DNA of 64,000 nucleotides from an uncultured Clostridium sp. (GTDB lineage: Bacteria > Bacillota > Clostridia > Clostridiales > Clostridiaceae). Every line of letters starts with the position of its first letter. Within the stretch, counting starts at the first letter, position 1. A model generated the notes under the pieces. That model ran no database searches. It was not told where the DNA came from and saw only the letters and a list, made by a program, of their open reading frames with translations. The DNA lies in the NCBI GenBank assembly GCA_934746015.1, contig CAKVEW010000003.1, forward strand, positions 117,985-181,984, written 5' to 3'. The position numbers were made by a program, and so were the translations under genes. Below, in pieces: positions 35,681 through 44,658 of the stretch.

Positions 35681-35704
35681 CTTAAAATTATATAGAAAGG
35701 TAGA

Positions 35705-35785
35705 ATGAAAATTTTTATAATAAATAGTAAATTTTACAGAAAAAAGTTCAAATTATTAGTGTTTTTATTTAGTTTAATGATATAA
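35705..35785 (+). CDS. Possible 26-aa peptide ORF upstream of the XRE-TPR genes
   Basis: The frame MKIFIINSKFYRKKFKLLVF plus six residues is preceded by AAAGG four bases upstream (tight). It is basic with a hydrophobic C-terminal half. It may be a chance frame; it is listed because it sits directly before two regulators whose relatives bind short peptides. Confidence 0.2.
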   Translation: MKIFIINSKFYRKKFKLLVFLFSLMI

Positions 35786-35961
35786 TATTTAAAAGGAAAA
35801 AATAAGAAAATATTTTTATTTATATTATAATTTGACGAAAAAAGCAAATTAATAGTCTTATTATAGAGAGAAAAACTATTAAAAATGGTTAAATTATGAT
35901 ATAATTTAAAATAATAGAAAAAGTTTATATTATTAATATATTGGTATGAAAAGGAAGAGTA

Positions 35962-37266
35962 ATGATGGAGATTCTTGCATTAGGAGAAAAAATAAAAAGA
36001 AGACGTAAAGAGTTAGATATGACTCTAAAGGATTTAGCTGGAGATAGAATTACTCCAGGACAAATCAGTTTGGTTGAATCAGGACGATCTAATCCTTCTA
36101 TGGATCTACTTGAATATTTAGCAGGAGCCTTACAAACTTCAGTTGAGTACTTAATGGAATCAGAAGAAACACAAGCTGAAAAGATAAGCGTATACTATGA
36201 GCAAATTGCTGAATCATATATTTTATCTGGTGATTATATTACTGGAGAAAAATATATAGAAAATGCTTTATATTATGTTGAAAAATATAATTTAGAGTAT
36301 AGAAAGGCAAAGATTATATATCTAAGAGCTCAAATATGTAAATCTAAGGGCGAATATACTTTAGCTCAACAATTTTTCTTATCATCAAATGTTATCTTTA
36401 TTAAAAACAACAATTATGAGGAAATAATCAATACATTTTTAAACTTAGGAAAAATAACTTTAAAACAAAAAGCATTTCATTCAGCTAGCAGTTATTTAAG
36501 ACAAGCTGAAAAGGTCTACTTAGATAATAATATAGGAAATGACTTTTTACTTGGTGAAATATATTACTATATGGCAAATGCTTATTTTAATATAGAAGAT
36601 ATTTCAAAGGCTATGAATTATTCATTTTTAGCAAAAAGTAAGTTTGAACAAGTTAGAAATAGGGAAGAATATGCTAAAACTTTATTATTATTATCAGAAG
36701 AGTATAACAAGCAAGGTGACTTAGTAAATGCTATTAAATATTCTCAAAAGACTTTAGAAGTGTATAAAGAGCTAGATGAGCTAAATAATATATCTGAAAT
36801 AGAAAATAATCTAGGAAAGTTATTCTATGAATTCGAAAATATTGAAGAATCCTTCAAGCATTATGAAATATCTAAGGATATTAGAATAAGAAGGAATGAT
36901 TCTAAAGTAGTTAATACTTTAATGAATATTTGTGAAAATTATATTAAGTTAAAGGATATTTCCAAATGTGAAGAAATACTTATAGAAATAAATAATTACC
37001 TATGTGAAGGAGATATAGAAAATCTAATAAAGTTAAACTTACTATGGTACAGAATTTATATTCTTAAGGAGTTATTTAAGGAAGGTGAATATGTTTTACT
37101 TGATACTTATGATTTAGCTAAAAAGAATAATTTACAAAAACAAGCAGGGCAATTAGCAATAATGATAGGAAAGTTCTATATAGATAATAAGAAAGAAACA
37201 GAGGCAGCTAGGTATTTAGATGAGGGAGTTAATATTTTTAGAAAGTTAGGAATACTTAAAAACTAA
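35962..37266 (+). CDS. XRE-TPR transcriptional regulator, first of a tandem pair
   Basis: Residues about 6-65 form an XRE-type helix-turn-helix (LGEKIKRRRKELDMTLKDLAGDRITPGQISLVESGRSNPS), followed by about nine TPR-like helical repeats (for example AKIIYLRAQICKSKGEYTLA, AYFNIEDISKAMNYSFLAKS) to the end at 434 residues. This is the architecture of RNPP regulators (PlcR, PrgX, NprR, Rap relatives), where the TPR part binds a secreted signalling peptide. No DNA target is known. ATG 35962 or 35965 follows GGAAGAG. The second gene begins 18 bases after the stop. Confidence 0.85.
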   Translation: MMEILALGEKIKRRRKELDMTLKDLAGDRITPGQISLVESGRSNPSMDLLEYLAGALQTSVEYLMESEETQAEKISVYYEQIAESYILSGDYITGEKYIENALYYVEKYNLEYRKAKIIYLRAQICKSKGEYTLAQQFFLSSNVIFIKNNNYEEIINTFLNLGKITLKQKAFHSASSYLRQAEKVYLDNNIGNDFLLGEIYYYMANAYFNIEDISKAMNYSFLAKSKFEQVRNREEYAKTLLLLSEEYNKQGDLVNAIKYSQKTLEVYKELDELNNISEIENNLGKLFYEFENIEESFKHYEISKDIRIRRNDSKVVNTLMNICENYIKLKDISKCEEILIEINNYLCEGDIENLIKLNLLWYRIYILKELFKEGEYVLLDTYDLAKKNNLQKQAGQLAIMIGKFYIDNKKETEAARYLDEGVNIFRKLGILKN

Positions 37267-37284
37267 TTCAGGCGGGGGATTTAA

Positions 37285-38541
37285 ATGGAAATATTATCAA
37301 CTGGCGAAAAAATTAAAAGGGCAAGGGTATATCAAGGTATAACTTTAAAAGAATTATGTGGGAATAAAGTTTCTATATCTAAAATGAGTTGCATAGAAAA
37401 TGGGAAAATTAAGGCTGATAAGGATATTCTAGAATATGTATCAGAAAAACTTGGGCTTGATTATGATTATTTGGTAAGAGATGTAGAAGAACAAATAACA
37501 AGTAATTTAAAATTAATTAATAGAGGCTTAGTGCCAGATGAAGAAATGGATAATGTTATAAATCATAATTTAAACTATGCTTTAGATTATTCCTATAATG
37601 ATTTGGCCTTTGAATTAATTCATAAGCTATTTAATTATTATGTTAAGAAAAACAAAGTTGAAAATATACAATTAATAATATCACAATATTATGATTTATA
37701 TCAGAAGAATAATACTAGCGAAAATACTATCACTTACTATGTAGATATGGCAACCTTCTTTTATAGTATTGAAGATTATAATGAAGCTATAAATTACTAT
37801 AGTAAGGCAAGATCAATTATAAAAAATAAAAAGAACTTTAGTAAAGCAGATTATGCATATATTTGTTATAGGGAAGGGAAGTCTCTTGAAAAGTTAGGTA
37901 GATTAAATGAGGCTTATGATATTTTAAAAGAAGCTTTAAAATATGTAGATAGTATTGAGAAAGATTTAGACAAGGGAGATATTTATCATAGCTTTGGAAT
38001 TGTTTGTATAAGGTTAAATAAAGATGAGTATGAAAAATACATAGAGTTATCTTATGAATATAAAAAAGAAAAAGTAGCAGTATTAGCAATTGCTAAGGGT
38101 AAAAGTGGAGAAAGTTATTTTCACATAAATAAGAGAGAAAAGGCAATTCAAGAAATTATGGAAGGCATAGAGTTGTTTCCTACAATTGATGAGAAGAAAT
38201 ATGTTAGATTTTTAAATAAATGTATTAAAACTCTTTATGAAAATAATGAGTATGATATTGCCTATGAAATTACAGATAAAGCCTTAAATTCAGCAATTGA
38301 TACAAATGATATAGTATTAATCGAAGAAGCATATTATTTAAAAGGTATGATACTTCAGAAAAAAGAATTATACATTCAAGCTGAGATGTACATGAACCTT
38401 TCACTAGATTCTTTATTTAAATTTGCCAATAAAGAAAAAAGGCATGAAAGATATCTTGATATGGGTGAAATGTATTATAAACTAGGGGATGTAAAAGATT
38501 CTTTAAAGTATTTCACATTAGCGATGAAACTAGAAAAATAA
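37285..38541 (+). CDS. XRE-TPR transcriptional regulator, second of a tandem pair
   Basis: The 418-residue protein has the same layout as its neighbour: helix-turn-helix in residues about 5-65 (TGEKIKRARVYQGITLKELCGNKVSISKMSCIENGK) and TPR-like repeats after about residue 90 (DYNEAINYYSKARSIIKN, GRLNEAYDILKEALKYVDS, GDVKDSLKYFTLAMKLEK). The helix-turn-helix diverges from the first copy, so a different target or a heteromeric role is possible. GGCGGGGG-type site precedes ATG 37285. Same transcript as the first copy. Confidence 0.85.
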   Translation: MEILSTGEKIKRARVYQGITLKELCGNKVSISKMSCIENGKIKADKDILEYVSEKLGLDYDYLVRDVEEQITSNLKLINRGLVPDEEMDNVINHNLNYALDYSYNDLAFELIHKLFNYYVKKNKVENIQLIISQYYDLYQKNNTSENTITYYVDMATFFYSIEDYNEAINYYSKARSIIKNKKNFSKADYAYICYREGKSLEKLGRLNEAYDILKEALKYVDSIEKDLDKGDIYHSFGIVCIRLNKDEYEKYIELSYEYKKEKVAVLAIAKGKSGESYFHINKREKAIQEIMEGIELFPTIDEKKYVRFLNKCIKTLYENNEYDIAYEITDKALNSAIDTNDIVLIEEAYYLKGMILQKKELYIQAEMYMNLSLDSLFKFANKEKRHERYLDMGEMYYKLGDVKDSLKYFTLAMKLEK

Positions 38542-38557
38542 TAGATATTATAAAAAT

Positions 38558-38606
38558 AAAAGCTCATAAAGAAATTAATTATTTGATTAACTTCTTTATG
38601 AGCTTT
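38558..38606 (+). terminator. Terminator after the XRE-TPR pair
   Basis: A 15-base-pair perfect stem AAAGCTCATAAAGAA/TTCTTTATGAGCTTT with an 18-base AT loop. The U-tract is interrupted (CAATTATAA), so it may be leaky. Confidence 0.7.
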
Positions 38607-38701
38607 CAATTATAATAATATTCTTACCTATAAAATACTTACAAATATTTAATAGTTTTCTTAATAAAAATCATATAATTACTTTTTAATTGGATGGAAA
38701 A

Positions 38702-38800
38702 ATGATGACATTATATTTAATAATGAATATTTTGAGAATATGCTTGGTACGAAAAATAGCCCTCTCACTTAAATCAATCCTTTCTAAACTTTTAACTTAA
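38702..38800 (+). CDS. Possible 32-aa peptide ORF downstream of the XRE-TPR genes
   Basis: The frame begins MMTLYLIMNILRICLVRKIA and ends SILSKLLT. A weak GGATGG lies four to seven bases upstream. It is hydrophobic and basic, lies 160 bases after the second regulator and has no other annotation. RNPP systems often encode their pro-peptide here, but the sequence lacks a typical signal peptide, so this is tentative. The remainder of the 38607-38903 gap shows nothing I can name. Confidence 0.2.
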   Translation: MMTLYLIMNILRICLVRKIALSLKSILSKLLT

Positions 38801-38903
38801 CCATTTATAGTATAAATTATACTTATTATTTCATTAGAATGCATTGACTTAAATGTTTAGTTTTAGGTACATTTAAGTTATTAACAAAATTTTCAATATA
38901 TTG

Positions 38904-38947
38904 AAAAAGTACAAAGAAACCAAAATTTTTGATTTCTTTGTACTTTA
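38904..38947. terminator. Terminator of the AraC-type gene, usable in both directions
   Basis: A perfect 14-base-pair stem AAAGTACAAAGAAA/TTTCTTTGTACTTT (38906-38919 with 38933-38946), flanked by A-rich and T-rich runs. Confidence 0.85.
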
Positions 38948-38963
38948 TTCTTTATTAATTTAT

Positions 38964-41039
38964 CTACTTTATATTTTTAATTACTATAAGTTTAGCATCA
39001 TACCCTTTTAATTCAGTAATTATATTTAAAATTGTATTTTTCTTTGAATAACTAAATTCTATTTTAGGAAAAGATGCTTTGTGTAATATTTCCTTTTCTT
39101 CTTTATTCAATCTATCTGGAGATCCCATAGATAGCCAGTAATTATAAGAAGAACCAATTCTTTCACTTATTTCGTAAGTTATTATCCTAGAAGATTTTTT
39201 TATATTTTCTATATTTAAAGATGTTTTCTTTTTATAAATTTTCCTTTTACCACGTTTAGTAAAGATATTTTCGAAACTTTGTATATCTTCAAGCTCATCT
39301 GTGTAAGAATACAGTAATATACAATACTCATCATCCTTTTTCGTTACTATTAATCCATTATCTATAGTAACAATTTCATCACCTAATTTACTTAATAAGT
39401 AGTAAGCATAATAAGATGGCTTCCTAATTCCCATATCATTTACTAAGCCTGGTGCACCTATAAATACTTCGTTTGTTAAGCTTATTTCTTTTTCTAAAAC
39501 ATCAAAGGCTCTTAAAAAACTTAATGAGTTTTTATTAAAGATTGTATTATGAATAATAAATGGCAACATAAAGGCTGTGTCATAGATTTTATTTAAGCTT
39601 TTATCACAAATAAAATCTTCTTCAATAACATCTATGTTGTATTCATCAATTATAAATTTTAATAGTGATACCTTTAATTCTCTATCAATTACAGGAGTAA
39701 ATTGAAATTTAAATTCAGTTATATCAATATAATCTATTTCTGAAAAATATTCAAAAAAACTAGTTAGTATATGCTTATATTTTTCAAGAGAAAAATTAGG
39801 ATTATCTATTAAAATAAGAGGTTTTAAATCAATATAATCCAAAAATTCTATAACGCTCTTAGCTTTATTCCAGTTGTAGAAATCAGCTTTAGGGAAAACC
39901 CCCATATCATTATTAAACATATTTTCTAATCTAACATATTTAAAATGAAGTTCATCTTGAATTTCCTCTAAGATATCTTTATTATCTTCTAGAAGTAAAT
40001 CAAAGGCGTCATCTAAATTTATTATTTCTCTAAAATCTTTGTTAAGTTCACCTTGAGTTTCATCCATATTTATATGGATTTTCCATAGCTTATTTTCGTA
40101 ATTAAATCTTTCATAATCATCTAATTCTGATGATAAATATTCTAAAGCATCTTCAAGCTTTAAAATTTCAACTTTTTTACTTCTTTCATATTCTTCTTCT
40201 GTTAATTTATTCTTTTTTCTATATTGAAGAGGAGTGCATCCATAGTAATTCTTAAAATTTTTATTTAAGTATCTAACATGGGAGAAACCTACTTCATCTG
40301 AAATATCAGAAATACTTAAGTCGCTATCTAATAATAATTTAACAGATTCTTCAACTCTAGTTTGATTAACTAAATCAGTGAAGCTATTTCCTGTTGCATT
40401 TTTAATCTCATGAGATAAATAATGAGGACTTAAAAATTCTTTCTTAGCAATTTCTTGTAATGTAATATTACTATCATAATTATTAAATATATATTTAGAA
40501 ATTCTATGATATCTTGCTAATTGCTCAGTATTAGATTTTAATTCCTCTCTTTCATAAGTTAAATAATGAAAGTTGTTAATAAGATGATAAAGTAAATCTA
40601 TTAGTAGGGATTCTACTTCTTTATCAAAATCATCTAACTTTTGTACTGATTCACATAAAAGTTTAGCTAGGAAATTTCTAAGTAAATCATATTCTTCACC
40701 TTCTTGAGCACCATCATCAGTAGAGTTTGTATAAAAGAAAATATTATTTATATCCTTATAATATTTTTCGAAGAAGTATGGGTCTATATGAAAAATTAAT
40801 ACTCTATTATCTTCATCACTATAAATTCTATGTGCTTCATCAACATTTATAATCTCCATTTCCTTTTCTAATACTTCAAAGGAATCTGTATCTACATTAA
40901 CATTTATGCTTCCTCTTAAAACATAAAGTATTTCTATAGAATTATGCCAATGTATTGGATATTCCTTTATGTTAGTATATGTTATTTTTATAGGAGAGTC
41001 TGCTGGATAAACTATATATTCTCTTCGTATAAAAATCAC
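38964..41039 (-). CDS. AraC-family regulator with cupin sensor and GH39-like C-terminal domain
   Basis: The 691-residue protein has an N-terminal cupin (about 15-95; YPIHWHNSIEILYVLRGSINV), an AraC double helix-turn-helix (about 180-285; ITLQEIAKKEFLSPHYLSHEIKN, SDISDEVGFSHVRYLNKNFKNYYGCTPLQYRKK) and about 390 further residues resembling glycoside hydrolase family 39 (VFPKADFYNWNKAKSVIEFLDYIDLKPLILIDNP and the ending RIGSSYNYWLSMGSPDRLNKEE). The GH-like part may sense sugars rather than cut them. The start is odd: GTG 41039 sits inside the GAGGTGAT that looks like the ribosome binding site, and no ATG, GTG or TTG follows at normal spacing. Confidence 0.85.
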   Translation of the reverse strand: MIFIRREYIVYPADSPIKITYTNIKEYPIHWHNSIEILYVLRGSINVNVDTDSFEVLEKEMEIINVDEAHRIYSDEDNRVLIFHIDPYFFEKYYKDINNIFFYTNSTDDGAQEGEEYDLLRNFLAKLLCESVQKLDDFDKEVESLLIDLLYHLINNFHYLTYEREELKSNTEQLARYHRISKYIFNNYDSNITLQEIAKKEFLSPHYLSHEIKNATGNSFTDLVNQTRVEESVKLLLDSDLSISDISDEVGFSHVRYLNKNFKNYYGCTPLQYRKKNKLTEEEYERSKKVEILKLEDALEYLSSELDDYERFNYENKLWKIHINMDETQGELNKDFREIINLDDAFDLLLEDNKDILEEIQDELHFKYVRLENMFNNDMGVFPKADFYNWNKAKSVIEFLDYIDLKPLILIDNPNFSLEKYKHILTSFFEYFSEIDYIDITEFKFQFTPVIDRELKVSLLKFIIDEYNIDVIEEDFICDKSLNKIYDTAFMLPFIIHNTIFNKNSLSFLRAFDVLEKEISLTNEVFIGAPGLVNDMGIRKPSYYAYYLLSKLGDEIVTIDNGLIVTKKDDEYCILLYSYTDELEDIQSFENIFTKRGKRKIYKKKTSLNIENIKKSSRIITYEISERIGSSYNYWLSMGSPDRLNKEEKEILHKASFPKIEFSYSKKNTILNIITELKGYDAKLIVIKNIK

Positions 41040-41114
41040 CTCATTTTAATATAATAATTTAATTATATCTTATTTATACAAAAATAGAAAAGTTTTAAAA
41101 AATATAAAATGCAC

Positions 41115-41131
41115 TTTGACTTTCTTTGACT
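41115..41131. promoter_or_regulatory. CtsR operator of clpB
   Basis: The direct repeat TTTGACT-TTC-TTTGACT is the reverse complement of the CtsR consensus (A/G)GTCAAA-NAN-(A/G)GTCAAA. It overlaps the -35 region of the clpB promoter, so CtsR binding would block RNA polymerase. Confidence 0.9.
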
Positions 41132-41154
41132 ATTGTATTATTATTTAATTATAG
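41126..41154 (+). promoter_or_regulatory. clpB promoter
   Basis: The -35 TTGACT (41126-41131) lies in the second CtsR half-site; 17 bases later comes TTATAG (41149-41154) as -10. Confidence 0.65.
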
Positions 41155-41195
41155 TTTAAAATAATAATAAAGTAGTACATAAAGGAGTGAAGCAC

Positions 41196-43796
41196 ATGAA
41201 CATTGAAAAAATGACATTAAGAGTACAACAAGCACTAAATGATGCTAGTATGATTGCAGTTAAATTTAATCACCAACAAGTAGAGCTAATACACTTATTT
41301 ACAGCATTAGTAGAACAGGAGGACGGACTAATACCTAATATTTTTACTAAAATGGGTGTTAATGTAAAGTCTATAGATGATGATTTAAATAGAGCCTTAG
41401 GAAATATGCCAAAGGTTTTAGGTGAAGGTGCCAACTCATCTGGGGTTTATGCTACTAGGCAAATAGAAGAAGTGTTGGTGAAAGCAGAAGATATAGCTAA
41501 GAAATTTGAGGATTCATATATTAGTGTTGAACATGTAATGCTTGCAATCATTGATGTAGATAAAAAGGGAGAAGTTAAGAGGATATTAGACAAGTATAAT
41601 ATTAATAAAAAAACATTTATGGAAGTCCTAAAGGAAGTAAGAGGAAATCAAAGGGTAGAAACTCAAGATCCAGAGGGTACTTATGATGCTTTAGGTAAGT
41701 ATGGTACTAACTTAACAGACCTTGCTAAAAAGCATAAATTAGATCCTGTTATAGGTAGAGATGAGGAAATAAGAAGAACTATTAGAATTTTATCAAGAAG
41801 AACAAAAAATAATCCAGTATTAATTGGTGAGCCTGGAGTTGGTAAAACTGCAATAGTAGAAGGCTTAGCAGAAAGAATTATTAGAGGTGATGTACCTGAA
41901 GGATTAAAAAATAAGGTTATATTCTCTCTAGATATGGGTTCATTAATAGCTGGAGCAAAATATAGAGGGGAATTTGAAGAAAGATTAAAGGCTGTATTAA
42001 AAGAAGTACAAAGTAGTGAAGGTAGAATAATATTATTTATAGATGAAATCCACACAATAGTTGGTGCTGGTAAAACTGATGGTGCTATGGATGCAGGTAA
42101 CTTAATTAAGCCTTTACTTGCAAGAGGTGAATTACATTGTATTGGAGCTACAACCTTTGATGAATATAGACAATATATCGAAAAGGATAAAGCTTTAGAA
42201 AGAAGATTCCAACCTGTAATAGTAGATGAACCAACAGTAGAAGATACTATTTCAATCCTTAGAGGATTAAAAGAAAGATTTGAGATACATCATGGTATAA
42301 GAATTCATGATTCAGCTTTAGTTGCAGCAGCAAAATTATCAGATAGATATATTCAAGATAGATTCTTACCAGATAAGGCTATAGATTTAATTGATGAAGC
42401 TGGTGCTATGATAAGAACTGAAATAGATTCTCTTCCAACAGAACTAGATAATATTAGAAGAAAGTTATTCCAATTAGAAACTGAAAAGGAAGCTTTAATT
42501 AAAGAAAAAGATGAAGGCTCTATTAAGAAGCTTGATGCATTAGAAAAAGACATTGCAGAACTAAAAGCAGAAAATGATGAAATGACTGCAAAGTTTGAAA
42601 AGGAAAAGGAAGCAATAATTAATTTAAGAGATTTAAAATCTAAGTTAGATGAAGCAAGAGGCGATTTAGAAGCTGCTCAAAGAAATTATAATTATAATAA
42701 AGCAGCTGAAATTCAATATAGTGTAATTCCATCCTTAGAACAAGAAATAAAGCAAAAAGAAGTTGAAGTAAAAGAAAATTATGAAGGTGCTCTTTTAAAA
42801 GAAGAAGTAACAGAAGAAGAAGTATCTAAAGTACTTTCTAAATGGACTGGAATTCCAGTAAGTAATCTTTTAGAAGGGGAAAGAGAAAAGCTTCTAAGGT
42901 TAGAAAGTGAAATTGAAAAGAGAGTTATTGGCCAAGAAGAGGCTGTAACTGCTGTTTCAAATGCTATACTTAGAGCAAGAGCAGGATTAAAAGATGCCAA
43001 TAAACCAATAGGTTCTTTTATATTCCTAGGACCAACTGGTGTTGGTAAGACAGAACTTGCTAAGACTTTAGCTAGAAATTTATTTGATTCTGAAGAAAAT
43101 ATAATAAGAATAGATATGTCTGAATATATGGAGAAACATTCAGTTTCTAGATTAGTTGGAGCGCCTCCAGGATATGTAGGCTATGATGAAGGTGGTCAAC
43201 TTACTGAGGCTGTAAGAAGAAAACCATATAGCGTAATATTATTTGATGAAATTGAAAAGGCACATGAAGATGTATTTAATATATTCTTACAAATCTTAGA
43301 TGATGGTAGATTAACAGACAATAAAGGAAAAACTGTAGATTTTAAAAATACAATTATAATTATGACTTCTAATATCGGTAGCAACTATCTTTTAGATAAT
43401 AAGAGTGAGGAAACTATAGATGATGCAATAAGAACTGAAGTTATGAATGAAATGAAGCTAAGATTTAAGCCAGAGTTCTTAAACAGAGTAGACGATATAA
43501 TTATGTTTAAGCCATTATCTGAAAATGGAATTAAGAAAATAATTGATATTTTCTTAAAAGAAGTTTCAGGAAGATTAAAGGATAGAAATATTACTCTTGA
43601 AGTAACTGATAAAGCAAAAACTATTATGGCTAGAGAGGGATATGACCCAGTATATGGTGCAAGACCTCTAAAGAGATATATTCAAAATACCTTAGAAAAT
43701 AATTTAGCTAGAAAGATTATAAAAGGGGAAATTGGATATGGCTCTAATGTTGTAGTTGATATTGAAGAAGATCAATTAGTAATTAAGAGCGAATAG
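41196..43796 (+). CDS. clpB: ATP-dependent disaggregase ClpB
   Basis: ClpB rescues aggregated proteins together with DnaK. The 866 residues have the Clp N domain (1-145), first AAA+ module with GEPGVGKT near 205 and LFIDEIHTIVGAG, the coiled-coil middle domain (about 405-525, LETEKEALIKEKDEGSIKKL) that distinguishes ClpB from ClpA/C, and the second AAA+ module with GPTGVGKT near 605 and FDEIEKAHEDVFN. There is no ClpP-docking IGF loop that I can see. ATG 41196 has AAAGGAG eight bases upstream; the GTG at 41187 is part of that site. Controlled by CtsR. Confidence 0.97.
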   Translation: MNIEKMTLRVQQALNDASMIAVKFNHQQVELIHLFTALVEQEDGLIPNIFTKMGVNVKSIDDDLNRALGNMPKVLGEGANSSGVYATRQIEEVLVKAEDIAKKFEDSYISVEHVMLAIIDVDKKGEVKRILDKYNINKKTFMEVLKEVRGNQRVETQDPEGTYDALGKYGTNLTDLAKKHKLDPVIGRDEEIRRTIRILSRRTKNNPVLIGEPGVGKTAIVEGLAERIIRGDVPEGLKNKVIFSLDMGSLIAGAKYRGEFEERLKAVLKEVQSSEGRIILFIDEIHTIVGAGKTDGAMDAGNLIKPLLARGELHCIGATTFDEYRQYIEKDKALERRFQPVIVDEPTVEDTISILRGLKERFEIHHGIRIHDSALVAAAKLSDRYIQDRFLPDKAIDLIDEAGAMIRTEIDSLPTELDNIRRKLFQLETEKEALIKEKDEGSIKKLDALEKDIAELKAENDEMTAKFEKEKEAIINLRDLKSKLDEARGDLEAAQRNYNYNKAAEIQYSVIPSLEQEIKQKEVEVKENYEGALLKEEVTEEEVSKVLSKWTGIPVSNLLEGEREKLLRLESEIEKRVIGQEEAVTAVSNAILRARAGLKDANKPIGSFIFLGPTGVGKTELAKTLARNLFDSEENIIRIDMSEYMEKHSVSRLVGAPPGYVGYDEGGQLTEAVRRKPYSVILFDEIEKAHEDVFNIFLQILDDGRLTDNKGKTVDFKNTIIIMTSNIGSNYLLDNKSEETIDDAIRTEVMNEMKLRFKPEFLNRVDDIIMFKPLSENGIKKIIDIFLKEVSGRLKDRNITLEVTDKAKTIMAREGYDPVYGARPLKRYIQNTLENNLARKIIKGEIGYGSNVVVDIEEDQLVIKSE

Positions 43797-43838
43797 GATT
43801 TTTGGATAAAATAATGAAAAAATTAAAGAATTTTTGTT

Positions 43839-43870
43839 AAACTCCCTTAGGGGAGTTTTTCTTTTTTTAT
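43839..43870 (+). terminator. Rho-independent terminator after clpB
   Basis: Arms AAACTCCC/GGGAGTTT with loop TTAG followed by a long T run. The AACTCC...GGAGTT core is shared with hairpins at 7913, 51809, 56929 and 63909. Confidence 0.9.
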
Positions 43871-43960
43871 TTATTTAAATATAATTTTTTTTGTTTTTAA
43901 TTATAAAAAATGTTGACAAGATACGACACTTTAAGTTATTATATTTCTCGTGAAAAAGAT

Positions 43961-44037
<77 letters not shown>

Positions 44038-44041
44038 TTGT

Positions 44042-44117
44042 GGTTTACTAGCTCATTCGGTAGAGCACTTGACTTTTAATCAAGGTGTACCGGGTTCGAT
44101 TCCCGGGTAAGCCACCA
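44042..44117 (+). tRNA. tRNA-Lys (anticodon TTT)
   Basis: Acceptor GGTTTAC pairs with GTAAGCC (one T-G wobble); D arm GCTCATTCGGTAGAGC; anticodon loop CTTTTAA, anticodon TTT; T arm CCGGGTTCGATTCCCGG; CCA encoded. Four bases after tRNA-Arg. Confidence 0.96.
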
Positions 44118-44206
44118 CATTTTTGTGGAATTTTGAAATAAATACTTTTTAAAAAGAGTATTGACCATTAAGATTCTATAGCTTATCATATAATAGTAAA
44201 TTATAT

Positions 44207-44281
44207 GCGGAAGTGGCTCAATGGTAGAGCGTCACCTTGCCAAGGTGAATGTTGCGGGTTCGAGTCCCGTCTTTCGCTCCA
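44207..44281 (+). tRNA. tRNA-Gly (anticodon GCC)
   Basis: Acceptor GCGGAAG pairs with CTTTCGC (one G-T wobble); D arm GGCTCAATGGTAGAGC; anticodon loop TTGCCAA, anticodon GCC; T arm GCGGGTTCGAGTCCCGT; discriminator T and CCA encoded. The 90 bases before it are AT-rich. Confidence 0.96.
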
Positions 44282-44286
44282 AAATT

Positions 44287-44332
44287 ATCCGTGCAAGTTA
44301 GATACAAGTCAGTATCTTTTGCACGGATTTAT
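44287..44332 (+). terminator. Terminator after the tRNA cluster
   Basis: Outer stem ATCCGTGCAA/TTGCACGGAT (44287-44296 with 44319-44328) encloses an inner AGATAC/GTATCT hairpin; a short T stretch follows. Confidence 0.75.
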
Positions 44333-44367
44333 TACGTAGTTATGTATTTTAACTAATGTGTTTTATG

Positions 44368-44412
44368 AAAAAAGAAGCCCTGTATAGTAAAACTACACAT
44401 GGCTTCTTTTTT
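44368..44412. terminator. Terminator of the SASP gene, bidirectional
   Basis: Perfect 12-base-pair arms AAAAAAGAAGCC/GGCTTCTTTTTT with an inner stem; A and T runs on both sides serve the minus-strand SASP gene and any readthrough from the tRNAs. Confidence 0.88.
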
Positions 44413-44419
44413 ATTACTT

Positions 44420-44608
44420 TTATTTAAGTTTTGATTCGTATTGTTCTACCATTCTTTTAACCATTTCTCCGCCAACACTACCGCATTGTTTTGAAGAAAG
44501 ATCTCCATTGTAGTCTGTGAAAGGTACTCCCATTTCATTAGCTACTTCATTTTTGAATTTAGATAATCCTTGTTTTGCTTCTGGAACTAGTTTTGTACTA
44601 CTTGTCAT
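44420..44608 (-). CDS. Alpha/beta-type small acid-soluble spore protein
   Basis: This 62-residue protein coats and protects DNA in the dormant spore. It shows the family sequence LVPEAKQGLSKFKNEVANEMGV around the germination-protease cleavage region and the second conserved block GDLSSKQCGSVGGEMVKRMVEQYE. ATG 44608 has AAGGAGGT eight bases upstream. A forespore-type promoter lies upstream. It shows the organism forms endospores. Confidence 0.96.
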   Translation of the reverse strand: MTSSTKLVPEAKQGLSKFKNEVANEMGVPFTDYNGDLSSKQCGSVGGEMVKRMVEQYESKLK

Positions 44609-44658
44609 AATAAATACCTCCTTAAAAGTTAAACCAAAGCTTTTTAATAACTTTGTAC

